A stretch of 64,000 bases of DNA from Mesorhizobium sp. ZC-5 (GTDB lineage: Bacteria > Pseudomonadota > Alphaproteobacteria > Rhizobiales > Rhizobiaceae). Both the position numbers and the translations under genes were made by a program. Under the pieces are notes generated by a model that saw nothing but the letters and a program-made list of their open reading frames with translations, ran no database searches and was not told where the DNA came from. Shown here in pieces: positions 1 through 8,213 of this stretch. Every line of letters begins with the position of its first letter. Position 1 is the first letter of the stretch. The stretch spans positions 248,001-312,000 of the forward strand of contig NZ_JAOWPT010000002.1 of the NCBI RefSeq assembly GCF_025753855.1, read 5' to 3'.

Positions 1-2
1 CC

Positions 3-194
3 TGGGGCATCCAGTTCCACGCCGAACTCACCCGCATGATGATGCAGCGCTGGGTGGTACGCGGCGCGCATCGCTTCGTGCTGCCTAATGCCCAGCCGGG
101 CCGCGATCATCTCGGCGGCCGGATGATCTGGGACATGCACCTGAAACGCTGGCTGACCGAATTCCTCGAACTGATCTTCGCCAGGCCGCGCTAA
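3..194 (+). CDS. C-terminal fragment of a class I glutamine amidotransferase
   Basis: The reading frame is open from the window edge and ends at TAA. The first residues read WGIQFHAE, which matches the QFHPE-type motif carrying the catalytic His and Glu of the class I glutamine amidotransferase triad; the nucleophile Cys would lie outside the window. These domains release ammonia from glutamine, or hydrolyse gamma-glutamyl amides in free-standing members. Only about 63 residues are visible, so the exact family (GMP-synthase-like domain or a free-standing GATase) cannot be told. Confidence 0.75.
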   Translation, partial: WGIQFHAELTRMMMQRWVVRGAHRFVLPNAQPGRDHLGGRMIWDMHLKRWLTEFLELIFARPR

Positions 195-295
195 ATGCAT
201 GTCGCCCGAACGTGTCCTCGGTTTCGGGATAACGAGATACATCAAATCAAAGAATATGAAGCGCGGCCGCCAAATCCTATTCGGCGCGATGCGCT

Positions 296-1534
296 CTAAA
301 CACGGCCGTTGAGGTGGCGGATCCTGCGCAGTTGCGGAAACGCGATTGCCCAGATGCCTGCCACGGCAACAGCGCCGACACCGCCGAACACCACTGCTGG
401 AACCGTGCCGATCAACGCGGCCATCGTGCCCGCACGGAATTCGCCCAGCTCGTTGGACGCACCGACGAACACCATGTTCACCGCATTGACGCGGCCGCGC
501 ACGCGATCCGGCGTCCACAGCTGGATGAGCGTCTCGCGCACATAGACGCTGATCATGTCGGTGGCACCCAGCATGGCGAGTGCGAAGATCGACAGCCACG
601 GCACCGTCGAGACACCGAACACGACGGTGAAGACGCCGAACAGCGCGACGAAAGAGAACATGACGAGGCCCGCGTGATCCCGAATCGGATGTCCCGCCAG
701 CCATACGGCAACGGCGAGCGCACCGATCCCCGGTGCCGAGCGCAGCAGGCCGAGCCCCCACGGCCCGAGTTCCAGGATGTCGCGCGCATAGACCGGCAGC
801 AACGCCACAGCGCCGCTGAGCAGCACCGCGAACAGGTCGAGCGAGATCGCGCCGAGCACCACCTTCTCGCCCCAGATATAGCGGAAGCCGGCAAATAGCG
901 TGTCAAGTGACGGCTTTTCGGTCTCGGTGCGCTGCTTGGGTTTCGGAATCGAGAAGACCAACATCCCCGCGCAGAACATCAGCAGCGTGGCGACGGCATA
1001 GGCGGCTTCCGGCGAAAGCCCATATAGCAATCCGCCGGCGACCGGTCCGATGATGGTCGCCATCTGCCAGGCCGAAGAATTCCAGGCGACAGCGTTGGCG
1101 AAGTCCTCTGCCGGGACCAGATTGGCAACCAGCGACGCGGAAGCCGGCGCGAAGAATGCCCGCGCGACGCCGAAAACGCCAAGCACGGCGAAGATGCCGA
1201 ACGGATCGGCGAGCCCGCGCAAGGTCAATGCAAGCAGCGCAAGAGCGCACAGCGCTTCGAGCAGCGTGGCGATGCCCATGATGAGCCGCCGGCCGAAGCG
1301 GTCGGCGGCCGCGCCGGTAACCAGCACCAGGATGAGCGAGGGCGCGAACTGGATGATGCCGACCAGCCCGAGATCGAAGGGATTGCGGGTCAGATCATAG
1401 ATCTGCCAGCCGACGGCGACCGAGACGATCTGGGTCGAAAAGTTCGCCAGGAAGCGCGCACCCCAGTAAAGCAGAAAGGCACGGTGGCGGAAGGCTGCAT
1501 AACGCTGGTCGGCGGACGGATTTTCGGCTGTCAT
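296..1534 (-). CDS. MFS transporter, EntS/MFS_3-like
   Basis: The 412-residue protein has a short cytoplasmic N-terminus and about 11-12 hydrophobic segments. The loop between helices 2 and 3 carries GAAADRFGRR at residues 74-83, the signature of the major facilitator superfamily. A later stretch, TPDRVRGRVNAV, is typical of the MFS_3/enterobactin-exporter branch, which usually exports small molecules by proton antiport in the inner membrane. The substrate cannot be read from the sequence. It runs convergent to the amidotransferase fragment and is followed upstream by the porins on the same strand, separated by a terminator. EntS-like membership is inferred from overall character. Confidence 0.85.
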   Translation of the reverse strand: MTAENPSADQRYAAFRHRAFLLYWGARFLANFSTQIVSVAVGWQIYDLTRNPFDLGLVGIIQFAPSLILVLVTGAAADRFGRRLIMGIATLLEALCALALLALTLRGLADPFGIFAVLGVFGVARAFFAPASASLVANLVPAEDFANAVAWNSSAWQMATIIGPVAGGLLYGLSPEAAYAVATLLMFCAGMLVFSIPKPKQRTETEKPSLDTLFAGFRYIWGEKVVLGAISLDLFAVLLSGAVALLPVYARDILELGPWGLGLLRSAPGIGALAVAVWLAGHPIRDHAGLVMFSFVALFGVFTVVFGVSTVPWLSIFALAMLGATDMISVYVRETLIQLWTPDRVRGRVNAVNMVFVGASNELGEFRAGTMAALIGTVPAVVFGGVGAVAVAGIWAIAFPQLRRIRHLNGRV

Positions 1535-1689
1535 GCAGGAATTCTGTTTCGGTTATGCAACGGGATGGCGAGCGCCACCGCAGGATTAGCGCAGATATTG
1601 CGTGCGGGCGCGCCTTTTTTGCCTCACCCGGCGTTTCGCGAATATGAGTGCGTCTGGATGCCGGCGCGGAATTGCCTGCGCCGAACAAA

Positions 1690-1718
1690 AAAGACCCGGC
1701 AGATGGAGCCGGGTCTTT
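1690..1718 (-). terminator. Intrinsic terminator of the first porin
   Basis: An 11-bp inverted repeat, AAAGACCCGGC and GCCGGGTCTTT, has a 7-nt loop. Read on the minus strand it is followed directly by further T residues. It begins about 20 nt after the porin stop codon at 1740, which is where its terminator would be expected. Confidence 0.85.
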
Positions 1719-1739
1719 CAAGCGAGTGAGGAAAAAACC

Positions 1740-2864
1740 TCAGAAGTTGCGCTGTACGCGCAGGAAGCCGCCGAATTCGGCGTCGTCGTACTGGGTAACG
1801 ACATCGTCGTCGAAATTGTCCGCGTAGACGATTTCGGGCGTGAGCGTGAGCCCTGGAACCAGCTCGTACTGGACGTTGGCGACGGCAACGAAGTCCTGGG
1901 CGTCGGTGTAGGTCACCTGGGTGTTGATCGACGCCTTTTCCGACATCTTCGCCGTGAACCCGGTCCAGACGGCCCAATCGCCGTTCCACGGCGCATAGAA
2001 GTTCAGCTCGCCGACATCGTCATCCTTGAGCCCCGCCATCACGAAAGCGGAGATCGTATCGTTGACCTTGACGTCGAGACGGGCCTTGGCAGCCCATTCT
2101 TCCCAGACGGAGTCATACCCGCCCATGACCGAGACGCCGCCCCAACCTTGCGTGAACTTCACGCCGCCTGTGACATGCGGCACGTAATCGTCGATGGTGT
2201 ATTCCACGTCATAGCCTTCTTCGAGCGCGATGCCCGCTGAAAAGCCGTTGCCGCCGTGGAAGGTGTAGGAGATGGTATGGGTATTGTCGATCGGGCCGTA
2301 GCCGATCAGGTCGTCGTTCACCACGTTTCCGGCGAAGTCGGAGAAGCTGAGGAAGAACGAATCCGTCTTGCCGATCAGGAAGCCGCCGAGCTCGATATAG
2401 GCGTGTTCGAGGTCAACGCCGTTGTCGGCCGTGGTGAACGGTCCCTCGATGCCGGCCGTATCCGGATCATCGTCGGTCACGCTGGTTGTGTACTGGAAAT
2501 TCACCTGGATGTAGCTGCGTAGCGTGCCAAGTTCGGTTTCGGTGCGTGCGTCGAGTCGCAGGGCGGCACGCGCCCGCTTGTAGTAGGTGTCGTTGAGGTT
2601 CAGCACACCCTCGGAGAAATCCTTCTTGTCGAGGACATCCTCGTGGCCAAGAAAGCCGGCGCCGATATCGTAGCGGAGGTAGCCGCCGACCCTGAGACAG
2701 GTCTCGGTGCCGGGCATGTAGTAGAAACCGGTGCCGTAGACGTCGCAGACGCGCACATATTCGACTGGTTCAGGTTCGGCGATGACCACCGCATCCGCGG
2801 CGCGGGCGCCGGATACAGCGAAAAGCGCGGCGGCCGATCCGAGGAAGATACTTCTGATTTTCAT
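1740..2864 (-). CDS. Outer-membrane porin, Omp2/RopA family (copy 1)
   Basis: The 374-residue protein starts at ATG 2864, which has GGAG 8 nt upstream and opens a clean signal peptide (residues 1-22, cleavage after GARA). Longer starts upstream lack this context. The mature N-terminus ADAVVIAEPEPVEYVRVC and the conserved Cys40/Cys56 pair are typical of rhizobial and Brucella porins of the Porin_2 family, trimeric beta-barrels that let small hydrophilic solutes across the outer membrane. The chain ends in Phe (VQRNF), as barrel proteins do for BAM recognition. A tandem paralogue lies 300 bp upstream. Loops differ between the copies while the signal, N-terminus and EHAYIELGGFLIGKTDSFF are shared. 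Confidence 0.93.
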   Translation of the reverse strand: MKIRSIFLGSAAALFAVSGARAADAVVIAEPEPVEYVRVCDVYGTGFYYMPGTETCLRVGGYLRYDIGAGFLGHEDVLDKKDFSEGVLNLNDTYYKRARAALRLDARTETELGTLRSYIQVNFQYTTSVTDDDPDTAGIEGPFTTADNGVDLEHAYIELGGFLIGKTDSFFLSFSDFAGNVVNDDLIGYGPIDNTHTISYTFHGGNGFSAGIALEEGYDVEYTIDDYVPHVTGGVKFTQGWGGVSVMGGYDSVWEEWAAKARLDVKVNDTISAFVMAGLKDDDVGELNFYAPWNGDWAVWTGFTAKMSEKASINTQVTYTDAQDFVAVANVQYELVPGLTLTPEIVYADNFDDDVVTQYDDAEFGGFLRVQRNF

Positions 2865-3122
2865 GACAGTGCTCCAGGCAGTCCAAATCCGGTTGGGCAT
2901 GGTGTCGTTGCCACCTTCCGTAGCCGCATTTGCAGATTTGCGGCGCAAGCGTGCGCCATGTCCCACCCATACTGTCATCTAGTTATGAGTTTTTGACACT
3001 GCATGCATAAACAAGGCTCAGAGGGTCATATCCGGCGCGTGTGTTGCGTAAAAGATACGATCTGGAGGAATGAGTTTGCCGACTGTGGACCAGAGCCACC
3101 GGTGGTCGGCCATCCCAGACAG

Positions 3123-3144
3123 AACCCGGCCGCCCAGCCGGGTT
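3123..3144 (-). terminator. Hairpin between the two porins, probable terminator
   Basis: The inverted repeat AACCCGGC/GCCGGGTT with a 6-nt loop lies about 20 nt past the stop of the second porin (3165). The T-run after it is poor, so its strength is uncertain. The rest of the 300-bp gap (2865-3164) holds the 5' region of copy 1 and no gene that I can support. Confidence 0.55.
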
Positions 3145-3164
3145 CCAAAGAGCTTCGAGTGCTG

Positions 3165-4295
3165 TCAGAAATTGCGCTGGAAGCGGACGAAGCCGCCGAA
3201 ATGGCCGCCGTCGAAATCGTTGGCTGTGTCGTCGTCGAAATTGTCGACATAGACGACTTCCGGTGTGATCCTGAAATCGGGCACCAGCTCGTATTCGACA
3301 TTGGCCACCGCGGCGAAATTGTCGGCTCCGTCATAGGAAAACTGCGTGTTGAGCGAAGCCTTGGGGCTGACCTGCGCGGTGAACCCGCCCCACACAGCCC
3401 AATCACCCGACCAGTTGCCATAAAAATTCGGCTCCCCGCCATCGTCGTCCTTGAAGCCGGCGATGATGAAAGCGGAGATGGCTTCGGACGCCGTCACGTC
3501 GAGGCGCACCTTGCCGGCCCATTCTTCCCACACCGAATCGTAGCCGACGACAGCCGAGACGCCGCCCCAGTCCTTCGCGTATTTCACGCCTGCGGCGACA
3601 TGCGGGACATAGTCGTCGATGGTGAATTCGACGTCGGCGCCTTCTTCAAGCGCGATGCCGGCAGAAAAGCCGTTACCCGCATCGAATTTGTACTGGATCG
3701 TGTGCGTGTCGAACGGTCCGTACGGGATCAGGTCGTCACTGATCACCGCGCCGACATAATCGTTGAAGGTCGAGAAGAAGGAATCCGTCTTGCCGATCAG
3801 GAAGCCGCCGAGTTCGATATAGGCGTGCTCCATCTCAAGCGAGTTCTCGGTGCTGGTGAAGGGCCCTTCGATCCCGGGGGTCGTGTCGTCGTCTTCGGAA
3901 GCGACGGAATCGTACTGGAAATTGATCTGGAAATAGGCGCGCAAGGTGCCGAGTTCGGTTTCCGTCCTCGCATCGAGCTCAAGGGCTGCGCGGGCGCGCT
4001 TGTAGTATGTGTCGTTGAGATTCTGGATGACACCGCCGCTCTCGGCAAAATCCTTCTTGTCGATGACGTCTTCATAGCCGAGGTAGCCAACGCCGATATC
4101 GTAGCGGACGTACCCGCTGACCTTCAGGCAGGTTTCGGTGCCGGGCATATAGTAGAAGCCGGTGCCGTAGACATCGCAGACGCGCACATATTCGACCGGC
4201 TCCGGTTCGGCAACGACCACCGCGTCAGCGGCGCGCACGCCGGAAACCGCCAAAAACGACGCGGCCGATCCAAGAAAAAGGCTTCTGATATTCAT
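3165..4295 (-). CDS. Outer-membrane porin, Omp2/RopA family (copy 2)
   Basis: The 376-residue paralogue of the downstream porin starts at ATG 4295, with GGAG about 8 nt upstream, and has a 22-residue signal peptide ending GVRA. The mature N-terminus is nearly identical to copy 1, including Cys40 and Cys56, and the end is again an aromatic FQRNF. Between these anchors the two proteins diverge mostly in the Asp/Glu-rich surface loops, for example around residues 95-125. Tandem same-strand porins are consistent with gene duplication. The likely role is general diffusion through the outer membrane; loop differences may change pore size or phage recognition, which is inference. Confidence 0.93.
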   Translation of the reverse strand: MNIRSLFLGSAASFLAVSGVRAADAVVVAEPEPVEYVRVCDVYGTGFYYMPGTETCLKVSGYVRYDIGVGYLGYEDVIDKKDFAESGGVIQNLNDTYYKRARAALELDARTETELGTLRAYFQINFQYDSVASEDDDTTPGIEGPFTSTENSLEMEHAYIELGGFLIGKTDSFFSTFNDYVGAVISDDLIPYGPFDTHTIQYKFDAGNGFSAGIALEEGADVEFTIDDYVPHVAAGVKYAKDWGGVSAVVGYDSVWEEWAGKVRLDVTASEAISAFIIAGFKDDDGGEPNFYGNWSGDWAVWGGFTAQVSPKASLNTQFSYDGADNFAAVANVEYELVPDFRITPEVVYVDNFDDDTANDFDGGHFGGFVRFQRNF

Positions 4296-4905
4296 CTTTT
4301 CGATCTCCAGCCAAAGTATAAGCCGGTCCGGGTACTTTGCTGAGACAGCTCCCCTGCCCGATTGCGAAGCAGTTGCGTCGCGATTCAAAGCTTACGCTTC
4401 GCCATTCGGCGCGCAACGGCAACCGCCTTCACGAGGATCGCGATTGCTTCGCCGCCACACCTATCCGTGCGCGCTGTGATGAAAATGACACTCTTTGTCG
4501 TCTTGCGGCAGAACCCCCGCCGCCGTAATGCGCGTCACACTACTTGATTGCTGGAAATTTATTGTTGCCTAGGACCGCAGCCCTTGCGGTCAAGTCACAA
4601 GCTGCTGATCGGCGGCGGCGCTCGATTGACTCTTTAGCGAAAGCGCGTAAAAGCCCGTCCTGACGACGGAGCACTCCATGCGCGGCCTGTTGATGGCGCT
4701 TTTTGCAATCGATTTTCCCGGCCACGACGCCGGGCATCGGCGCGCGTCTCTCCGTTCCAGCAAAACCACGGCCAAAACGACCACCAAAACGGTCTGATCT
4801 CCCTTGGCCTAACCACCCTCTCCCGGGTCCGGCCCGGGGGCGAGACCCGCAACGGCCAGCGGGTTTTCTCCAAGCAGCCAGGCGGAGAGGGACAGGAGAT
4901 TTTTT
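4296..4905. other. Long intergenic region between porin 2 and asd
   Basis: I see no convincing gene here. It contains a 7-bp perfect hairpin GACCGCA/TGCGGTC at 4573-4591, a CCCGGG/CCCGGG hairpin at 4822-4838, and ACCCGC/GCGGGT at 4845-4862 followed by TTTT just ahead of asd. The asd Shine-Dalgarno AGGAG is at 4894-4898. Promoters for porin 2 (leftward) and asd (rightward) must lie here, but I could not place them with confidence. Confidence 0.5.
4813..4842 (+). repeat. Degenerate palindromic element, copy E0
   Basis: The stretch has the layout CCCTCTCC, a GC-rich loop region, then GGGGGCGAG. It resembles the second half of copy E5 at 10421-10447 (CCCCTCTCC ... GGGGGCGAG). It is the weakest member of the family described at 5949, 6050, 6549 and 7102 and is placed in the asd leader. 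Confidence 0.35.
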
Positions 4906-5940
4906 ATGGGTTTCAAGGTTGCAGTCGTCGGCGCCACGGGAAATGTGGGCCGGGAAATGCTGAATATTCTCGAAGAACGCGGCTTTCCGATCGATGAGAT
5001 CGTGGCGCTCGCCTCGCGCCGCAGCCAGGGCACCGAAGTGTCTTATGGCGACCGTACGCTGAAGGTGAAGGCGCTCGACACCTACGATTTTTCCGATACC
5101 GACATCTGCATCATGTCGGCCGGCGGCAACGTGTCGAAGGAATGGTCGCCGAAGATCGGCAAGCAGGGCTGCGTCGTCATCGATAACTCGTCCGCCTTCC
5201 GCTACGACCAGGACGTGCCGCTGATCGTGCCGGAAGTGAATCCGGATGCGATCTCGCTGTTCACCCGCAAGAACATCATCGCCAACCCGAACTGCTCGAC
5301 CGCGCAGCTTGTCGTGGCCTTGAAGCCGCTGCATGACGCCGCCACGATCAAGCGCATCGTCGTCGCCACCTACCAGTCGGTTTCCGGCGCAGGCAAGGAC
5401 GGCATGGACGAGCTGTTCACGCAGACGCGGGCGGTGTTCGTGGCGGATTCGGTGGAGAACAAGAAGTTCACCAAGCGCATCGCCTTCAACGTCATCCCGC
5501 ATATCGACGTGTTCCTCGACGACGGCTTCACCAAGGAAGAGTGGAAGATGGTCGCCGAGACGAAGAAGATGCTCGATCCGAAGATCAAGCTGACCGCCAC
5601 CTGCGTGCGGGTGCCGGTGTTCATCGGTCATTCCGAAGCCGTCAACATCGAGTTCGAGAAGCCGATCACCGCCGACGAGGCGCGCGATATCCTGCGCGAG
5701 GCGCCGGGCTGCCAGGTACTTGATAAGCGCGAGGACGGCGGCTACATCACGCCGCTCGAATCGGCGGGCGAGGATGCCACCTTCATCTCGCGCATCCGCG
5801 AGGACTCGACCATCGAGAACGGCCTGTCGATGTGGATCGTCTCCGACAATCTGCGCAAAGGCGCCGCGCTCAATGCCGTGCAGATCGCCGAGCTGCTGGT
5901 CGAGCGCGGCCTGATCCAGCCGAAGAAAAAAGCCGCCTGA
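4906..5940 (+). CDS. asd: Aspartate-semialdehyde dehydrogenase
   Basis: This 344-residue enzyme reduces aspartyl phosphate to aspartate semialdehyde with NADPH, the branch step to lysine/diaminopimelate, methionine and threonine. The N-terminus has the nucleotide-binding VVGATGNVG, and the catalytic Cys130 lies in NPNCST. His242 in FIGHSEAV fits the active-site acid/base. The start at ATG 4906 is set by AGGAG with 7-nt spacing. Length and motifs are full and normal. It stands alone between a leader with hairpins and a palindromic element that follows the stop by about 10 nt. Confidence 0.97.
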   Translation: MGFKVAVVGATGNVGREMLNILEERGFPIDEIVALASRRSQGTEVSYGDRTLKVKALDTYDFSDTDICIMSAGGNVSKEWSPKIGKQGCVVIDNSSAFRYDQDVPLIVPEVNPDAISLFTRKNIIANPNCSTAQLVVALKPLHDAATIKRIVVATYQSVSGAGKDGMDELFTQTRAVFVADSVENKKFTKRIAFNVIPHIDVFLDDGFTKEEWKMVAETKKMLDPKIKLTATCVRVPVFIGHSEAVNIEFEKPITADEARDILREAPGCQVLDKREDGGYITPLESAGEDATFISRIREDSTIENGLSMWIVSDNLRKGAALNAVQIAELLVERGLIQPKKKAA

Positions 5941-5948
5941 AGCGGCGT

Positions 5949-5986
5949 GGCTCCCCTCTTGCGGGGAGGGTAAGGGCGAGGGGCAG
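5949..5986 (-). repeat. Palindromic intergenic element, copy E1 (reverse orientation)
   Basis: The core hairpin is CTCCCC-TCTTGC-GGGGAG at 5951-5968, immediately after asd. Read on the minus strand the whole element runs GCCCCTCGCCCTTACCCTCC then CCGCAAGAGGGGAG, which lines up with copy E3 at 6549-6585. It may double as an asd terminator. Confidence 0.65.
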
Positions 5987-6049
5987 TTTTTCAAGACAAG
6001 CTCCATCCTCGCCACGCCCCGATTTTTTTCGCTGGTGTGACCTCGATCA

Positions 6050-6096
6050 TCCCCACGCGTGCCTTCGGCACGACCTCCCGCTCGAGGGGGAGGTGA
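6050..6096 (+). repeat. Composite palindromic element, copy E2
   Basis: Two adjacent hairpins: CGTGCC-TTC-GGCACG (6058-6072), then ACCTCCC ... GGGAGGT (6073-6094). The same order, with the same TCCCCAC-type lead-in and GTGAA exit, occurs at 7102-7154 (copy E4). The two sites therefore belong to one dispersed family. Confidence 0.7.
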
Positions 6097-6109
6097 AAGC
6101 CTGCGCGCG

Positions 6110-6910
6110 TCATGACGTGTCGAAGCGCGCCAGAGCCGCGCGGGCGAGCGCGTGGGTCTCGGACAAAAGGTGGTGCTCCTCGCGCAGCACTTTTTTCGGC
6201 GCCCTGCGCGGCAGCGAACCCGGCGGAATTCCGGGCCGGAGCGGCGACAGGGCTCTGGCTTTGCCCGCCGCGCGGGCGGCCATGCGCCGGAGCCGCCAGC
6301 GTGCCAAACGGCGGGCCTGTGCCGGCAAATCGTCGAGCGCCAGCGCCAGCGCGGCGATGCGGCGCAGGATGCCGGCGGCGTCGAGCTGATCGTCACCGGG
6401 CAAGGCCGGCGCCGGACCTTTCCAGCCCGCGCCGTGCGGTCTTCCCGAAAAGAACCACTCGTAGCGCTTGTCGCGGTCGGCCAGTGCGAAAAGCGGCGGA
6501 CGTGCATCGGAAGTTTTGCCGTCGCCGGACGGAGCGGCTATGGAACTACCCCCACCCCTAACCCCTCCCCTCAAGGGGGAGGGGGACCGGGTCGGCGCCG
6601 GCAGTGTCGCCGGGCGTTCGGGGGCCCGCGGCTCCGGGATGGGAAGGCCGCTCGCCAGAACGACGATCAGGCGGCGCGTCGCGGCCTCGACCGGCCGGAT
6701 CAGCAAGAGCAGCCTGCGGCAGATCCGGCGCGACAGCGTCCAGGCCTCGCGGCTTGCCTCAAAAGCGTGCCGGGCGCGCTCGCTGTCGGACAGCGCGGAG
6801 CCGGTGTCGTCGGCAAGCCCGGCATAAACGAAGAGGATGGCGAGCAGGCGCAGCAGCGTCGCGTGATGACGCTTCGTCTCCCTGTCCTGCCGATCCTGCC
6901 TTTCCACCAC
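6110..6910 (-). CDS. Conserved-looking hypothetical protein carrying an in-frame palindromic element
   Basis: I do not recognise the function. From the GTG at 6910 (preceded by GAGGCGAG) the product is 266 residues; an ATG at 7018 would add 36 less protein-like residues. The N-terminal half (about 1-95) is helical with a hydrophobic stretch at 21-31 and an Arg-rich RRICRRLLLLI segment. The C-terminal half contains DRDKRYEWFFSGRP and a long Arg/Ala/Leu-rich tail. Residues about 109-121 (SPSPLRGGVRGGG) are the translation of palindromic element E3, so the linker was probably inserted later. Codon use is ordinary for the window. The start and even the coding status are less certain than for the neighbours. 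Confidence 0.55.
   Translation of the reverse strand: MVERQDRQDRETKRHHATLLRLLAILFVYAGLADDTGSALSDSERARHAFEASREAWTLSRRICRRLLLLIRPVEAATRRLIVVLASGLPIPEPRAPERPATLPAPTRSPSPLRGGVRGGGSSIAAPSGDGKTSDARPPLFALADRDKRYEWFFSGRPHGAGWKGPAPALPGDDQLDAAGILRRIAALALALDDLPAQARRLARWRLRRMAARAAGKARALSPLRPGIPPGSLPRRAPKKVLREEHHLLSETHALARAALARFDTS
6549..6585 (+). repeat. Palindromic element, copy E3, inside a coding sequence
   Basis: The element is CCCCCACCCCTAA, then the stem CCCCTCCCC (6562-6570), loop TCAAG, and GGGGAGGGG (6576-6584). It lies wholly inside the frame of the gene at 6110-6910 and adds no stop codon. Confidence 0.7.
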
Positions 6911-7252
6911 GCCTCGCCTCGAAAATGAGAATAGGCAAAAGGATAAAGCGGGGCCGGAGGGGCGTGGAAAAAGACGAAGGCCGAAATTTTCGAGAATCGC
7001 ACAAACCATTGAAATCACAGGAAAGAATCTTCAGCGGAGGCTGAAATGGACCTGAAACGGGAAATCTGTTCACGCCCTTGCGGCGGTTTCTCCATGCTGA
7101 AGCCCCCACCCGGCGGCCTTTGGCCGCCGACCTCCCCTCAAAGGGGAGGTGAACATCGCTACCGGCGAAATTCGTAAAAGCGGCCGCTCCTGTCGCGAAA
7201 GGCCAAGAATACATGATCGCCAGACGCGGTATGATGCCGCCTCCGACACAGG
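6911..7252. other. Intergenic region with element E4 between divergent genes
   Basis: This region separates the leftward hypothetical gene from the rightward bestrophin gene. Its only clear content is composite element E4 (7102-7154). If the hypothetical gene starts at ATG 7018, its first 36 codons also lie here. No promoter could be assigned. Confidence 0.5.
7102..7154 (+). repeat. Composite palindromic element, copy E4
   Basis: The best-formed copy: CCCCCACC lead-in, hairpin CGGCGGCC-TTT-GGCCGCCG (7111-7129), then a perfect 9-bp stem ACCTCCCCT-CAA-AGGGGAGGT (7130-7150) and GAAC. Both loops are three nucleotides. The architecture equals E2. Confidence 0.75.
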
Positions 7253-8173
7253 ATGCGAGCTGCCCCGATGATCGTTCGTCCCCGCCCCAGCTTCTGGAAG
7301 CTCTTCTTCGTCATGCGCGGCTCGGTGGTGCCGCGCATCCTGCCGCAGATTTTTGGGTTCGCGCTTTATGGTGCAGTCGTCGTTGCCCTGGTGAAGGCAC
7401 TGGAGCTCGATCTCGGCAATGCCGGCGTGGCGCCGTTCGCACTGCTTGGCGTGGCGCTGTCGGTCTATCTCGGTTTCCGCAACAACGCCGCCTATGACCG
7501 TTGGTGGGAAGCGCGAAAACTGTGGGGCCAGCTGGTGTTCGAAATCCGCAATCTTTCGCGCGCCGCGTCGGCGCTGATCGCAGACCGCGACGAGCTTCGC
7601 CCATTGCTGATGGACTCGCTCGCCTTCTGCCATTTCCTGCGCGGCGAATTGCGCAAGGTCGACGCGCGGGAGCAGGCGCGCGGCTTCGTCGGCGATGCCG
7701 CGGAGGCGATTTTCGCCGCGTCGAACCAACCGGACGCCGCCATGCGCCGGATGGGCCAGCGGATCGGCGCGCTGAAACGGCGCGGAACGCTGGAGCCGAT
7801 GGATTTCCGCATCCTCGACGAGCGTCTTTCGGCCCTCTCGGCCATGCAGGCCGGCTGCGAGCGGATCATGGGCACTCCGCTGCCTTTTGCCTACACGCTG
7901 CTCCTGCAGCGCACCGCCTACATCTTCTGCCTGCTTTTGCCGTTCGGCCTGGCTTTCTCCGCCGGCTGGGCGACGCCGCTGTTCACCGCGCTGATCGCTT
8001 ATACGTTCTTCGGCCTCGATGCGCTCTCGGAGGAACTGGAGGATCCGTTCGGCACTCAAGCCAACGACCTGGCACTGGACGGGCTGTGCCGGGTCTGCGA
8101 GATTTCGGTGTTCGAGGCGCTGGGCGAAACACCACCGCCGCCGATCGCGGCGGAAAGGTTTTACTACTCCTGA
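7253..8173 (+). CDS. Bestrophin-family / UPF0187 membrane protein
   Basis: The protein of about 306 residues resembles bacterial bestrophin homologues (YneE/UPF0187), which form pentameric ion channels in the inner membrane. Visible features are an N-terminal RPRPSFWKLFFVMRGSVVPR, two hydrophobic helices, then YLGFRNNAAYDRWWEARKLW, the family hallmark. A second helix pair follows near residues 210-255, then LSEELEDPFG, which also matches the family. ATG 7253 and ATG 7268 are both possible starts and neither has a strong ribosome binding site. Ion selectivity cannot be inferred. The next gene starts 40 nt downstream and may be cotranscribed. Confidence 0.88.
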   Translation: MRAAPMIVRPRPSFWKLFFVMRGSVVPRILPQIFGFALYGAVVVALVKALELDLGNAGVAPFALLGVALSVYLGFRNNAAYDRWWEARKLWGQLVFEIRNLSRAASALIADRDELRPLLMDSLAFCHFLRGELRKVDAREQARGFVGDAAEAIFAASNQPDAAMRRMGQRIGALKRRGTLEPMDFRILDERLSALSAMQAGCERIMGTPLPFAYTLLLQRTAYIFCLLLPFGLAFSAGWATPLFTALIAYTFFGLDALSEELEDPFGTQANDLALDGLCRVCEISVFEALGETPPPPIAAERFYYS

Positions 8174-8213
8174 CGCCGGTTCGGCGCGGGCAGGAGAACG
8201 GGAGGAGCAACCC

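Noticed and set aside
3003-4343. Long open frame on the + strand opposite porin 2
   Set aside because: It is the mirror of a well-supported porin gene, without domain, SD or signal peptide. High-GC codon use creates such frames.
4573-4591. GACCGCA/TGCGGTC hairpin as a porin or asd terminator
   Set aside because: No T-run on either strand and no gene end nearby; recorded only as part of the intergenic region.
4296-4905. Riboswitch (lysine or SAM type) upstream of asd
   Set aside because: Only short simple hairpins are visible and no multi-helix core of these classes was recognised.
4540-6507. Very long open frame on the minus strand across asd
   Set aside because: It runs antisense through asd and reads as Arg/Gly/His-rich low-quality protein. 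No recognisable domain.
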